Below, one piece after another: positions 30,018 to 38,996 of a stretch of DNA of 64,000 bases. The stretch is taken from assembly GCF_900114155.1 (NCBI RefSeq), contig NZ_FOSC01000007.1:124001-188000 (forward strand), given 5' to 3'. Source of the DNA: Marinobacter persicus. GTDB taxonomy: Bacteria; Pseudomonadota; Gammaproteobacteria; Pseudomonadales; Oleiphilaceae. Numbering within the stretch: the stretch's first letter is position 1; the number at the start of each line of letters is the position of its first letter. Under the pieces are notes generated by a model that saw nothing but the letters and a program-made list of their open reading frames with translations, was not told the DNA's origin and did not search any database. The position numbers and the translations under genes are program-made.

Positions 30018-31133
30018 ATGGCTGCTGTGGCAACGACTACCCTGGCAAGAAGAATGTGGATATGGAGCCTGCTTGCCTGCGCGCTGGCGGCTGTGGTGAT
30101 CATGCTGGGTGCCTGGACGCGCCTGGTTCACGCGGGGCTTGGCTGTCCGGATTGGCCGGGCTGCTACGGCTTTCTGACCGTGCCGCAAAGTGCCGAGCAC
30201 ATCGCCATCGCCAATGCCCGCTTCCCGGACACGCCGGTGGATGTGGCCAAGGGCTGGCCGGAAATGATTCACCGGTACGCCGCCGGCACCCTGGGACTGG
30301 TGATATTCGGGCTGGCAACTGCGGCTATCCGAAACCGCCACAAGGGTATTCCCGTCGGCCTGCCGGTGTTCATTGCCGCGTTTGTGGTGCTGCAGGGCGC
30401 CTTTGGCATGTGGACGGTCACCCTCAAACTGTGGCCCCAGGTGGTGGCGCTGCACCTGCTGGGGGGCTTCACAACGCTGACTTTGCTGGTGCTGCTGGCG
30501 TTGCGCTTACACAGATTGCAGGCATCCGCGAGGCGAGCCGGTGCGCAGCAGTCCCGGTCCTCCGGGGAAAGGCCGTACCGGGTGCCGGCGGGCCTCTGGC
30601 CATGGCTTTATGGCGGCTTGTTTCTGGTGATCCTGCAGATTGCTCTGGGGGCCTGGACCGCCGCGAACTACGCCGCTGTCGCCTGCACCGATTTACCCAC
30701 CTGCCAGGGCCAGTGGTGGCCGGCCGGCATGGATTTTCGCCACGGCTTCGACATTGCCCAGCAGGTGGGCCCTAATTATCTGGGTGGACAACTGACTGCC
30801 GACGGCCGGGTGGCGATCCACATGAGTCACCGCCTGGGTGCCTTGGTGGTGTTGGTGTATTTCAGTGGACTGCTGGCCTGGCTCTGGCGCGGCCGGCACC
30901 ACACCGGGCTTGGCGGTGCCACGGCGCTGGTGGCTGGTGTGCTGGCGTTGCAGATTTTGCTGGGGTTGGCCAATGTCTGGCTGCATATTCCACTGGCGGT
31001 TGCCGTGGCCCACAACGCCACTGGCGCAGCGCTGCTGTTGTCTGTGGTGCACCTGATCTGGCGCGCTCACCGATTGCCGGTTGCCCGGCCAATAACAACA
31101 ACAAACCCGCTATCCCGGGAGGTGACGGTATGA
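30018..31133 (+). CDS. ctaA: Haem A synthase (COX15/CtaA family)
   Basis: This 371-residue, eight-helix inner-membrane enzyme oxidises the C8 methyl of haem O to make haem A. Family segments are GAWTRLVHAGLGCPDWPGCYG (with the conserved cysteines), WPEMIHRYAAGTLG, VALHLLGGFTTL, MSHRLGALVVL and AVAHNATGAALL, holding the haem-ligand histidines. Its last 4 bp overlap ctaB, which makes its substrate. Confidence 0.94.
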   Translation: MAAVATTTLARRMWIWSLLACALAAVVIMLGAWTRLVHAGLGCPDWPGCYGFLTVPQSAEHIAIANARFPDTPVDVAKGWPEMIHRYAAGTLGLVIFGLATAAIRNRHKGIPVGLPVFIAAFVVLQGAFGMWTVTLKLWPQVVALHLLGGFTTLTLLVLLALRLHRLQASARRAGAQQSRSSGERPYRVPAGLWPWLYGGLFLVILQIALGAWTAANYAAVACTDLPTCQGQWWPAGMDFRHGFDIAQQVGPNYLGGQLTADGRVAIHMSHRLGALVVLVYFSGLLAWLWRGRHHTGLGGATALVAGVLALQILLGLANVWLHIPLAVAVAHNATGAALLLSVVHLIWRAHRLPVARPITTTNPLSREVTV

Positions 31134-32050
31134 ATAACTCCACCCGCACATTGACAGTCCCCGACGCGTCCCGGCCCCGGTCCAGGGTACCGGGCTGGCG
31201 CGACCTGCTGGAACTGACCAAGCCAAAAGTGGTGGCGTTGATGCTGCTCACCTCGGTCATCGGCATGCTGCTGGCGACGCCCGGAGTGCCGCCCTGGCCT
31301 GTCCTGTTGTTCGGCAACCTGGGTATTGGCCTGCTGGCGGGTTCCGCTGCCGTGGTGAACCATGTGGTGGACCAGAAAATCGACACGGTCATGGCCCGCA
31401 CCCGTCGCCGGCCCGTGGCCACCGGGCGGATTGCGCCGTTTGATGCCATCATCTTCGCCACCATGCTCGCCTGCGCCGGCATGGCGGTACTGATGATGCT
31501 GGTCAATCACCTGACCGCCTGGCTGACCCTGGCGTCGCTGGTGGGGTATGCCGGCGTTTACACCCTGTTTCTCAAGCGCGCCACGCCGCAGAACATCACC
31601 ATTGGCGGGCTGGCCGGCGCCATGCCGCCGTTGCTGGGCTGGACGGCGGTGACCGGGCAGGTGGAAGGTCATGCCCTGTTGCTGGTGCTGATCATTTTCG
31701 CCTGGACGCCGCCGCATTTCTGGGCGCTGGCCATTCACCGCAAGGAGGAATACGCCAGGGCTGGCATTCCGATGCTGCCGGTCACCCACGGCAACCGCTA
31801 CACCGAGCTGCATATTCTGCTCTACACGCTGATGCTGCTGGCGGCCAGCCTGCTACCTTTTGTCACAGGCATGTCGGGCGGTATCTATCTGCTGGGTGCC
31901 CTGGCCCTGGGGCTGCGCTTTGTCTGGTACGCCATCCGGCTGTTACGGGGGGATGACCGGCGTGTGGCGCTCAATACCTTCAAGTATTCCATCACTTACC
32001 TGATGGCGCTGTTTGTGGTACTTCTTGTGGATCACTTTGTGTTTTTCTGA
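31130..32050 (+). CDS. ctaB: Protohaem IX farnesyltransferase (haem O synthase)
   Basis: This 306-residue UbiA-family prenyltransferase with about nine helices converts protohaem to haem O. The first Asp motif is NHVVDQKIDTVMARTRRRPV and the second region is WALAIHRKEEYARAGIPMLPVTHG. LLELTKPKVVALMLLTSVIGM is the usual N-terminus. It overlaps ctaA by 4 bp, so the two steps of haem A synthesis are coupled. Confidence 0.95.
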   Translation: MNNSTRTLTVPDASRPRSRVPGWRDLLELTKPKVVALMLLTSVIGMLLATPGVPPWPVLLFGNLGIGLLAGSAAVVNHVVDQKIDTVMARTRRRPVATGRIAPFDAIIFATMLACAGMAVLMMLVNHLTAWLTLASLVGYAGVYTLFLKRATPQNITIGGLAGAMPPLLGWTAVTGQVEGHALLLVLIIFAWTPPHFWALAIHRKEEYARAGIPMLPVTHGNRYTELHILLYTLMLLAASLLPFVTGMSGGIYLLGALALGLRFVWYAIRLLRGDDRRVALNTFKYSITYLMALFVVLLVDHFVFF

Positions 32051-32075
32051 ATTTAGACAGCGTGCAGGATCGCCC

Positions 32076-32157
32076 GGGGCCGGGGATACTTTTCTTCTGG
32101 AAAAAACAACTCGCTTCGCTCAGACAATTTTTCCGCCAGAAAAGCACCCCCGGCCCC
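32076..32157. repeat. Long palindromic element, type A, copy 1
   Basis: Imperfect inverted arms of about 30 bp (32076-32105 and 32128-32157; GGGGCCGGGG ... CTTTTCT ... GGAAAAA) flank a 22-nt centre at 32106-32127 that contains CAACTCGCTTCGCTCAGACA. The same centre, with one base changed, occurs at 40270-40291 between arms of different sequence. On the minus strand the centre contains GCGAAGC, a known very stable mini-hairpin. It separates ctaB from the SCO gene. Confidence 0.85.
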
Positions 32158-32186
32158 AGCCGCTCTTCGAGTAAGGGTTTGTATTC

Positions 32187-32852
32187 ATGAGTCGTTCGGT
32201 AAAAATAACGGTAGCCGTGTTGCTGCTGGTCGTGATCAGTATTTTTTCGTTTGTGGTCTACCGTCAGACCAATCTGGAGAGTTCCGAAGCTACCTCCGCC
32301 CCGGATCTGGCGGAATACAACGCCTATGTCTACACCGAAGCCCGTCCGCTGGCGGAGTTCACGCTCACCAATGAACAGGGCGAGCCCACCACCCGGGAAG
32401 ACCTGAAAGGCCGCTGGACGTTTGCGTTCGTGGGTTACACCAACTGCCCGGATATCTGCCCGGTGGCCATGACCACTTTGCGGCAGATGGACGGGCAACT
32501 GCCGCCGGAATTGCCCCAGCCGGATTATCTGTTGATCAGCGCTGATCCGGAGCACGACACGCCGGAGCGTCTGAACGACTACACCAGTTTCTTCGGTGAC
32601 AATTTCCATGGTCTGACGGGCGATCTGGAAACCACCCGGCAGTTGGCAAAAAGCCTCAGTGCGGTGTTCCAGCACCGGGAAGAGGGTGGTCAGTTACTGG
32701 TGGACCACAGCGGCCATTTTGCCCTGCTCAATCCGGATGCGGAGGTGCAGGCACTGATTCAGCCACCGCATCGGCCGGATCAGTTGCTTGAGGCGTTCGA
32801 GCGTATCTATGAATGGGTACAGGCGAATCACGCGCGGGCATCGCAGGGTTGA
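32187..32852 (+). CDS. SCO1/SenC-family copper chaperone
   Basis: This 221-residue protein has one N-terminal membrane anchor (about residues 7-27) and a thioredoxin-like domain. The copper ligands are the CxxxC of NCPDICPVAMTTL and the His of LLVDHSGHFALLNPD. It delivers copper to the CuA site of CoxB. It closes the cox cluster but is separated from ctaB by 136 bp holding a palindromic element. Confidence 0.95.
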   Translation: MSRSVKITVAVLLLVVISIFSFVVYRQTNLESSEATSAPDLAEYNAYVYTEARPLAEFTLTNEQGEPTTREDLKGRWTFAFVGYTNCPDICPVAMTTLRQMDGQLPPELPQPDYLLISADPEHDTPERLNDYTSFFGDNFHGLTGDLETTRQLAKSLSAVFQHREEGGQLLVDHSGHFALLNPDAEVQALIQPPHRPDQLLEAFERIYEWVQANHARASQG

Positions 32853-32941
32853 GCGCTTCTTAATCGAAGGTCAAACTGACATCATCGTTAGCTTTGCATA
32901 CACTGGCTGGCTCCTAAACCAACAATAATCAGGTAGCTGCC

Positions 32942-34147
32942 ATGACCTCACAGACCGCCGCGAATCCCAGGCAACTGTTTACCGTGCTGCTGGCCGGTGC
33001 TTGCGTATTGCTGGTGGTGCATGCCCTCGGTCGGTTTATTTACACGCCGCTTCTGCCTTATCTGGTGGATGACGGCCAGTTCAGTGCCTCGGATGGCGCG
33101 GCGGTGGCCACCTGGAATTACCTGGGTTACCTGATGGGTGCGATGGTTGCCATCAAGTGGCACAGGATCGCCCACATTCGCGTTATGTTGCCGCTTTTCC
33201 TGGCGGTTCACGTAATTACCACTCTGATTGTCACCCAGACCGACAACCTGACTCTGATTTCGGCCAGCCGCTGGCTCAATGGCGTGGCCAATGGCGTGGT
33301 TTTTGTACAGGCTCCGGCGTTGATTCTGGAATGGCTGGTGTTGCGTAACCGGGCCACCATGAGTGGGCTGGTCTATATTGGCGTGGGGGCTGGCCTGCTG
33401 GTCTCCAGTGGTCTGGTTACCGGCACCGCCGGCTGGCTGGAAGGCGCCGAGCGCTGGTGGCCGGCGGCGTTGCTGTCCATTCCCCTGGCCTGGTGGGGTG
33501 TGGTCCAGCTGCGCAAGCTGGACATCCCGGTGCGCCAGCATGACGATTCCGGCAAAGAGCTGGTGAACACCCCCCTGATTGACCGGGCCAGTGCCCCCCT
33601 GTTTCTGTCCTATGCCGGTGCTGGTCTGGGTTATATCCTGCCGATGACTTTCCTGCCGCTACTGGCGAAGCTGGAATTACCGGAAGGCCATGCCCTGCTC
33701 GACGGCACCTGGGTGATCGTTGCCCTGTTCACCATTCCCGCCCCCTGGATCTGGAACAAACTGGGTGCCCGGATGGGCGATCTGCCGGCGCTGCGGCTGA
33801 ATTTCCTGATTCAGTTGCTGGGGGTGCTGGCGGCAGTGCTTTGGCCGGGCGCCCTCGGGCTGATGCTTTGCGCCGCGCTGGTGGGTGGCACCTTCCTGGG
33901 TACGGTGCTGCTGACCCAGCGCCTGGGCCGGGCCTTGCACCCGCACCAGGGGCCGCGGCTGTCGGCGGCCATGGTGGCCCTCTATGGCTTTACCCAGATG
34001 GTCGGCCCCTGGCTCACGAAACAATGGCTGGATGGCGGGGGCACGCTGGTTTCCGCGTTCGGCATTGGCGTGGCGGCGTTGGCCTTTGGCCTGTTGCTGG
34101 CCTTTTTTGTGCCCAAGCCAGAAGACTGGCACGCGCGCTCGCAATAA
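32942..34147 (+). CDS. YbfB/YjiJ-family MFS transporter
   Basis: This 401-residue protein has 12 predicted helices. The N-terminal ALGRFIYTPLLPYLVDDGQFS is the hallmark of the YbfB/YjiJ group, followed by AAVATWNYLGYLMGAM and RWLNGVANGVVFVQAPALILEW. The substrate is unknown. It has its own 89-bp upstream gap and ends 6 bp before hrpB. Confidence 0.87.
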   Translation: MTSQTAANPRQLFTVLLAGACVLLVVHALGRFIYTPLLPYLVDDGQFSASDGAAVATWNYLGYLMGAMVAIKWHRIAHIRVMLPLFLAVHVITTLIVTQTDNLTLISASRWLNGVANGVVFVQAPALILEWLVLRNRATMSGLVYIGVGAGLLVSSGLVTGTAGWLEGAERWWPAALLSIPLAWWGVVQLRKLDIPVRQHDDSGKELVNTPLIDRASAPLFLSYAGAGLGYILPMTFLPLLAKLELPEGHALLDGTWVIVALFTIPAPWIWNKLGARMGDLPALRLNFLIQLLGVLAAVLWPGALGLMLCAALVGGTFLGTVLLTQRLGRALHPHQGPRLSAAMVALYGFTQMVGPWLTKQWLDGGGTLVSAFGIGVAALAFGLLLAFFVPKPEDWHARSQ

Positions 34148-34153
34148 CACCCC

Positions 34154-36628
34154 ATGCTGCCGATAGAGGAGAGTCTGCCAGCGCTGAAACAGGCGCTGGA
34201 AACCGGTAATACCGCACTGCTGCAGGCCCCGCCCGGAGCCGGCAAGACCACCCGCGTGCCACTGGCCATGCTTGATGCGCCCTGGCGGAAGGGCGGCAGG
34301 ATCCTGATGCTCGAGCCCCGCCGGCTGGCTGCCCGCTCGGCGGCCCGGTTCATGGCCCGGCAGCTGGATGAAAATCCGGGACAGACCGTTGGCTACCGCA
34401 CCCGTCTGGATAGCAAAGTTTCCCCTGCCACCCGTATTGAGGTGGTCACCGAAGGCATTCTCACCCGACTGATCCAGAACGACCCCCTGCTGGAAGAGTA
34501 TGCGGCGGTGTTGTTCGACGAATTTCACGAACGATCCCTGCAGGCCGATCTCGGCCTGGCACTGGTGCGGGAATCCCAGCAGGCGTTGCGTGAGGACCTG
34601 CGACTGCTGGTCATGTCTGCCACTCTCGATACTGCCCCCATTGCCCGGGTCCTGGGCGACGTACCGGTGATCACCAGTGAGGGGCGCGCGTTTCCGGTGG
34701 CAGTCCACTACCGGCCGCCGGCCCGCAATACCCGGTTGCCGGATCAGGTGGTGGCGGTGATTCACGAGGCCTTGCAGCAACAATCCGGCTCGCTGCTGGT
34801 GTTCTTGCCCGGGGCCGGGGAGATTCGCCAGGTGACCAGACAACTGGCGGGTCAGTTACCGGAGGACACCCTGCTTGCGCCTTTGTATGGCAACCTGAAA
34901 AGTGAGGAGCAGGATCGGGCCATTACCCCGGCACCAGACGGCCAGCGCAAAATCGTGCTGGCCACTGCCATTGCCGAAACCAGCCTGACCATCGAGGGCG
35001 TGCGGGTAGTGATTGATGCCGGCCAGCAGCGCCGGGCGGTGTTCGATCCCAATAGCGGTATGACCCGGCTGGTGACTGGCCGGGTGTCGAAAGCCTCGGC
35101 GGAGCAGCGCAAGGGCCGGGCCGGCCGGATTGAGCCGGGCGTCTGTTACCGGCTATGGAGTGAGTCTGAACAGTTCGGGCTGGCGGATTACACCCCGCCC
35201 GAGATCCGGGAAGCGGATCTGGCTCCGGTCGTTCTTGAGCTGGCCCAATGGGGCGCCCGCACCCCGGAGCAGGTGAACTGGATTGATGCCCCGCCGCCGG
35301 CACACTGGCGGCAGGCGCAAACGCTGTTGCGGTGGCTGGACCTGCTGGATAGCGAGGGGGCGATTACCGATCATGGCAAAGCCGCCCGGGAACTGGGCTT
35401 GCACCCCAGGCTGGCGCACATGGTGCTGAAAGGCCGGGTGCTGGGATTCGCTCGCCTGGCGGCTGAACTGGCGGCCCTGCTGGAAGAGCGCGATTTGCTG
35501 GGCCCGGGTGCCGGGGCCGATCTGCACGAACGGATCCGCGTGTTGCGCGGCGACAGTCAGCGCCCGGGGGTGGATCCGGCCCGCCTGAAGGCCGTGCGCC
35601 AGGCCGCCAGGCGCCTGAACCGGGGCACGGATACCGGCGGGCTACCCGCCGAAACCGACGTGGGCAGGGTTCTGGCCCAGGCCTACCCGGACCGTATCGC
35701 CCGGCGCCGCCCCGGCAACCAGCCCCGCTTTCAACTCAGTAACGGCAAGGGCGCAATACTTCGGGAAGACGACTCGCTGGCCGGGGAAGACTGGCTGGTG
35801 GCCGCCGAGCTGGATGGCAAGGCCCGGGAAGCGACCATCTACCTGGCGGCACCGGTGGCGTTGGCGGATCTGGAGACTGACCTGGCGGCGCACATTGACC
35901 AGCGAGAAGAAGCCACCTGGGATGACAAACGCGGCACCATTATGGCGCGACAGGTGCGCAGGCTCGGCGCCCTGGTGCTGGCGGAAAAGCCTCTGTCCCA
36001 TGTGGACCCTGCATTGATCCAGCAGGGGCTGGTGGATGCCGTACGCCGCAAGGGGCTGGATAAGCTGCCCTGGAGCGACGACTCCCGGCAATGGCAGGCG
36101 CGGGTTCAACTGCTGGCCAGGGAATTCCCTGGCGACTGGCCGGAGGTGAGCGACCATGCCCTGCTGGCTGGTCTGGACACCTGGCTGGCGCCCTTCATGG
36201 CCGGCATGCAGCGCTGGGCAGACCTGGCGAAACTGGACCTGATGCAGGCGCTGAATACCCTGCTGGATTACCCCCAACAGCAACAGCTGGATGAACTGGC
36301 CCCGAAGGCCATGGGCATCCCCACCGGCCAGCGCGTAACTCTCGACTACACCGCCGACAACGGCCCGGTGCTGTCCGCCAAGCTGCAGGCGTTGTTCGGC
36401 TGGACCCGGACGCCAAGGGTGGCCGCCGGCCGGGTGCCGGTGGTGATTCACCTGCTCTCCCCGGCCCAACGCCCCCTGGCGGTCACCTCGGACCTGGCCA
36501 GTTTCTGGGCCAATGCCTATCCGGAGGTGCGCAAGGACATGCGCGGACGCTACCCGAAACACCCCTGGCCGGAAGACCCCCTCACCGCCCAGGCCCAGCA
36601 GGGTACGAAAAAACGCCCTGCTCGCTGA
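34154..36628 (+). CDS. hrpB: ATP-dependent RNA helicase HrpB
   Basis: This 824-residue DEAH/RHA-type helicase has Walker A GAGKTTRVPL (near residue 26), DEFH in LFDEFHERSLQ, SATL in VMSATLDTAPIA, and motif VI in SAEQRKGRAGRIEPG. The ratchet/HA2 region and the HrpB-specific C-terminal domain (YPDRIARRRPGNQPRFQLSNGKGA, FPGDWPEVSDHALL, GRYPKHPWPEDP) follow. Its role in RNA metabolism is poorly defined. The last 47 bp overlap the end of the convergent eIF-2B-like gene. Confidence 0.95.
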   Translation: MLPIEESLPALKQALETGNTALLQAPPGAGKTTRVPLAMLDAPWRKGGRILMLEPRRLAARSAARFMARQLDENPGQTVGYRTRLDSKVSPATRIEVVTEGILTRLIQNDPLLEEYAAVLFDEFHERSLQADLGLALVRESQQALREDLRLLVMSATLDTAPIARVLGDVPVITSEGRAFPVAVHYRPPARNTRLPDQVVAVIHEALQQQSGSLLVFLPGAGEIRQVTRQLAGQLPEDTLLAPLYGNLKSEEQDRAITPAPDGQRKIVLATAIAETSLTIEGVRVVIDAGQQRRAVFDPNSGMTRLVTGRVSKASAEQRKGRAGRIEPGVCYRLWSESEQFGLADYTPPEIREADLAPVVLELAQWGARTPEQVNWIDAPPPAHWRQAQTLLRWLDLLDSEGAITDHGKAARELGLHPRLAHMVLKGRVLGFARLAAELAALLEERDLLGPGAGADLHERIRVLRGDSQRPGVDPARLKAVRQAARRLNRGTDTGGLPAETDVGRVLAQAYPDRIARRRPGNQPRFQLSNGKGAILREDDSLAGEDWLVAAELDGKAREATIYLAAPVALADLETDLAAHIDQREEATWDDKRGTIMARQVRRLGALVLAEKPLSHVDPALIQQGLVDAVRRKGLDKLPWSDDSRQWQARVQLLAREFPGDWPEVSDHALLAGLDTWLAPFMAGMQRWADLAKLDLMQALNTLLDYPQQQQLDELAPKAMGIPTGQRVTLDYTADNGPVLSAKLQALFGWTRTPRVAAGRVPVVIHLLSPAQRPLAVTSDLASFWANAYPEVRKDMRGRYPKHPWPEDPLTAQAQQGTKKRPAR

Positions 36629-37436
36629 TGCGACCGGTAATCAGCGTTTCCGGAATGGTTTCAAAGTAGATATTGCGGGCGGTGACGAACCCGCCTTCGG
36701 GGGCTGCCATTTCCCGTGCAGGCAGTTCTTCCAGATTAACCGTGTCATGGGTCTTGTTGCTGTCCCGAAAACTGTCGGCCAGTACCCAGAAGGGTTTTCT
36801 GAAATGGCGTGCAGCCAGTGCCAGCAGCAGGGTGCCGCTCTTATTGACGAAATAATGGTCTGACAGCCAGCAGTCACAGCCGGTCACGATCACATCCGAT
36901 TGCGGCACGAACAGCCCCATTTGGGCATCGGTGATCAAGGTAACCGGCACTCGCCGGGTATCCAGTCTCCGGGCGACTGTGTACCCCTCCATGCCCGGAC
37001 TGCTCTGGGTGCAGATCACCGAAAACCGGTGGTTTGCCCGCACCATGTCCTCGAACAGCGCCAGTACCGCCGAACTGGCGCTGTGGGTCATGACCGTGGC
37101 GCCCTCCGGTATCCGGGAGCGGGCATGGCGAGCCATGTCCTGACTGGCGTTTTCAAGAAGCTGGATCTGTTCTGAGATGATCGGCCCGGCATTATTGTGG
37201 TTTGATTTCAGCCGGCTCCGGACGCTCTCCAGGGCGTTACCAATCACCACCATGCTCGGTCGGGCTTCCGCCAGCGCCGTTAGAACAACAGCCGTTTCCC
37301 CGGCAGACGGATGGTGCTCATCAGTCCAGGTCTGAAGATTGCGCAGGGTGGCCAAAGCCAGCTGTGTGGCACCGGAGGTGGTGTCCTGCTTGAGTTGGTC
37401 GAGCAGGACTTGTGCGCTGGAAGGAAAATGGGGCAT
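36582..37436 (-). CDS. eIF-2B-like (NagB/RpiA/CoA-transferase fold) protein
   Basis: This 284-residue protein resembles the eIF-2B alpha/beta/delta and sugar-phosphate isomerase superfamily: IPEGATVMTHSASSAVLALFED, ESSPGMEGY-like SSPGMEGYTVARRL, the DAQMGLFVPQSDVIVTGCDCWL active-site loop, and NKSGTLLLALAARHFRKPFWVLADSFR. In bacteria such proteins are usually isomerases acting on ribose-type phosphates rather than translation factors. The substrate is unknown. It converges with hrpB with a 47-bp coding overlap. Confidence 0.85.
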   Translation of the reverse strand: MPHFPSSAQVLLDQLKQDTTSGATQLALATLRNLQTWTDEHHPSAGETAVVLTALAEARPSMVVIGNALESVRSRLKSNHNNAGPIISEQIQLLENASQDMARHARSRIPEGATVMTHSASSAVLALFEDMVRANHRFSVICTQSSPGMEGYTVARRLDTRRVPVTLITDAQMGLFVPQSDVIVTGCDCWLSDHYFVNKSGTLLLALAARHFRKPFWVLADSFRDSNKTHDTVNLEELPAREMAAPEGGFVTARNIYFETIPETLITGRISEQGVFSYPAGPGR

Positions 37437-37528
37437 TGCTGCTAACGGGGTGATGGGTTCACCCTGAGGTTAGCAGCAATATTACCGCAGCGGAAAATGG
37501 CGACCAGCTGCGTGTGTCCGGGAGCGGG

Positions 37529-37900
37529 TTACTCGATCACCTTGCGGCTGGTATCGAGGTACTGCTCACCGTATTCCTGAACCTGATCGGTTTCCATGCG
37601 CTCGGAAGACAGGTGGATTTCCTCAAGGGTGACGGCCAGACCGTCAAACTCTTCGTTGATCCTGGCCAGCGCATTTTCGATGGTGTAGGTCAGCTCATGG
37701 ATTTCGTTCATGGCTTCGGGTGTCAGGTCGCCTGCCAGTACCTTTTCCAGTTTGGTGTTGTATTCAGAAAAGTTGGCAACGGCCTCTTCCAGGGTCTCGG
37801 ACGGTTTGCCCTTGAAATGGCCATAGTCATCATCGGCGATGACGGGCGCAGTGAAGAGCAGGGCTGAGGCAAGAGCGACAGGTTTCAGAAATGTCTGCAT
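37529..37900 (-). CDS. DUF6746-like small periplasmic helical protein
   Basis: This 123-residue precursor has a signal peptide (MQTFLKPVALASALLFTAPVIA) and a mature acidic helical domain: HFKGKPSETLEEAVANFSEYN, TPEAMNEIHELTYTIENAL and EEIHLSSERMETD. It resembles the small DUF6746 family seen in marine gammaproteobacteria; the function is unknown. A strong Fur-box match lies 29-43 bp upstream of its start, so iron-dependent expression is likely. It diverges from the ATP-grasp gene. Confidence 0.8.
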   Translation of the reverse strand: MQTFLKPVALASALLFTAPVIADDDYGHFKGKPSETLEEAVANFSEYNTKLEKVLAGDLTPEAMNEIHELTYTIENALARINEEFDGLAVTLEEIHLSSERMETDQVQEYGEQYLDTSRKVIE

Positions 37901-37928
37901 GGTGGTTCCTCTTTCAGTTGCAATGTAA

Positions 37929-37943
37929 TGCGAATTATTATCG
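37929..37943 (-). promoter_or_regulatory. Fur box upstream of the DUF6746-like gene
   Basis: The minus strand reads CGATAATAATTCGCA, matching the 7-1-7 Fur consensus TGATAATNATTATCA at 12 of 14 specified positions. It is 29 bp upstream of the start codon, where it could cover the promoter. Confidence 0.65.
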
Positions 37944-38056
37944 TTATTGTGTTTTTGAACCATGAGATTGATCAATTTCAGGTGATGAAATAAAGCTTGT
38001 CAGCCACCGTAAGCCGGATAAAATGCCGCCAAGTTCCACACCGTGCGGCGGTGACC

Positions 38057-38875
38057 ATGCAGTTTGTATCCTTCGATGTCTTTCGAACCCTGGGCTTTCC
38101 CGACACGACAGTACTCAAGCCCGAACATTTCCTGCGCCATAAAGCCGTGTTGCAGGAGGCGGACTGGGTACTGTTTCCCGAGTACTGGCAGCTCAATGCG
38201 CTGGTCCATGGCCTGAAATGCCGGGTGTTTCCGAGTGTTGCCAGTTACCGGATTGGTCACGACAAGGTGGAGATGACCCGGGCCTTCCAGGCCGTAGTAC
38301 CGGAACACACGCCCTGGACCCGGATCGAAGCCAATGGCCCGCAGGAGCGGGACATGATCTGGGATGGGATGAGCCTGCCGTTTGTCGCCAAACTGCCCAA
38401 AGCCAGCATGGGCGAAGGGGTCTGGCTGATTGAAAACCGGGCTGACTGGCAGGCCTATTGCGAGCGCACCAGTGTCCTCTATGCCCAGGAATATCTGCCT
38501 ATTGACCGGGATGTGCGGGTGGTTGTGGTGGGTGACCGGGTTTTAACCGCCTACTGGCGAACCCAGGCCGAGCAGGGGTTTTACAACAATGTGGCCAAAG
38601 GCGGCCGGGTTGTTGCCGATGCGGTGCCGGCGGCCGCCACAGAGCTGGCAATGCGCCTGGCGCGGGAGCTTGGGGTCGACCATGCCGGCTTTGATATTGC
38701 GATGGTGGAAGGCTATCCCTACGTGCTGGAATTCAATCGCCTGTTTGGCAATCAGGGGCTGGCACGGGGAGCGGATCTGAAAGAAGCCATTCTGGAATAC
38801 CTGCAACGCCAGAGCCAGCCACAGGGCCCGAATGGCCCGAGTGATCCGGGTCCACTCTGGCCGGTGGCGGTCTGA
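38057..38875 (+). CDS. ATP-grasp (RimK-like) ligase family protein
   Basis: This protein of about 272 residues has an N-terminal pre-ATP-grasp region (FRTLGFPDTTVLKPEHFLRH) and an ATP-grasp core. The core shows LPFVAKLPKASMGEGVWLI (ATP-binding Lys and glycine loop), VLYAQEYLPIDRDVRVVVVG, NNVAKGGRVV, the Asp-containing HAGFDIAMVEG and VLEFNRLFGNQGL (metal-binding Glu and Asn). Relatives add glutamate or other amino acids to proteins or small molecules; the substrate here is unknown. The ATG at 38057 is chosen because homology begins there; no good ribosome site is visible. Confidence 0.82.
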   Translation: MQFVSFDVFRTLGFPDTTVLKPEHFLRHKAVLQEADWVLFPEYWQLNALVHGLKCRVFPSVASYRIGHDKVEMTRAFQAVVPEHTPWTRIEANGPQERDMIWDGMSLPFVAKLPKASMGEGVWLIENRADWQAYCERTSVLYAQEYLPIDRDVRVVVVGDRVLTAYWRTQAEQGFYNNVAKGGRVVADAVPAAATELAMRLARELGVDHAGFDIAMVEGYPYVLEFNRLFGNQGLARGADLKEAILEYLQRQSQPQGPNGPSDPGPLWPVAV

Positions 38876-38964
38876 CGTACAGGGCCTCCCGGCGCATGGG
38901 TTTATCGGTATAACTGCGCATTTGTCGAGTTGGGAAAAAAGCCCGATGATCGCGAAATCCGATG

Positions 38965-38996
38965 GGTACCTCAGCCTTGCTGTGGTGCCTTTTTTT
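38965..38996 (+). terminator. Intrinsic terminator in the leader of the decarboxylase gene
   Basis: GGTACC-T-CAGC-CTT-GCTG-T-GGTGCC folds as a two-segment stem (6 bp including one G-T, plus 4 bp) followed by seven T residues (38990-38996). It ends only 34 bp before the decarboxylase ATG, leaving too little room for a separate promoter, so it may act as an attenuator as well as the end of the ATP-grasp transcript. Confidence 0.65.

Noticed and set aside
37529..37900. Cytochrome b562 identity for the DUF6746-like protein
   Set aside because: Length and helical character fit, but the Met and C-terminal His haem ligands in the expected positions are not evident.
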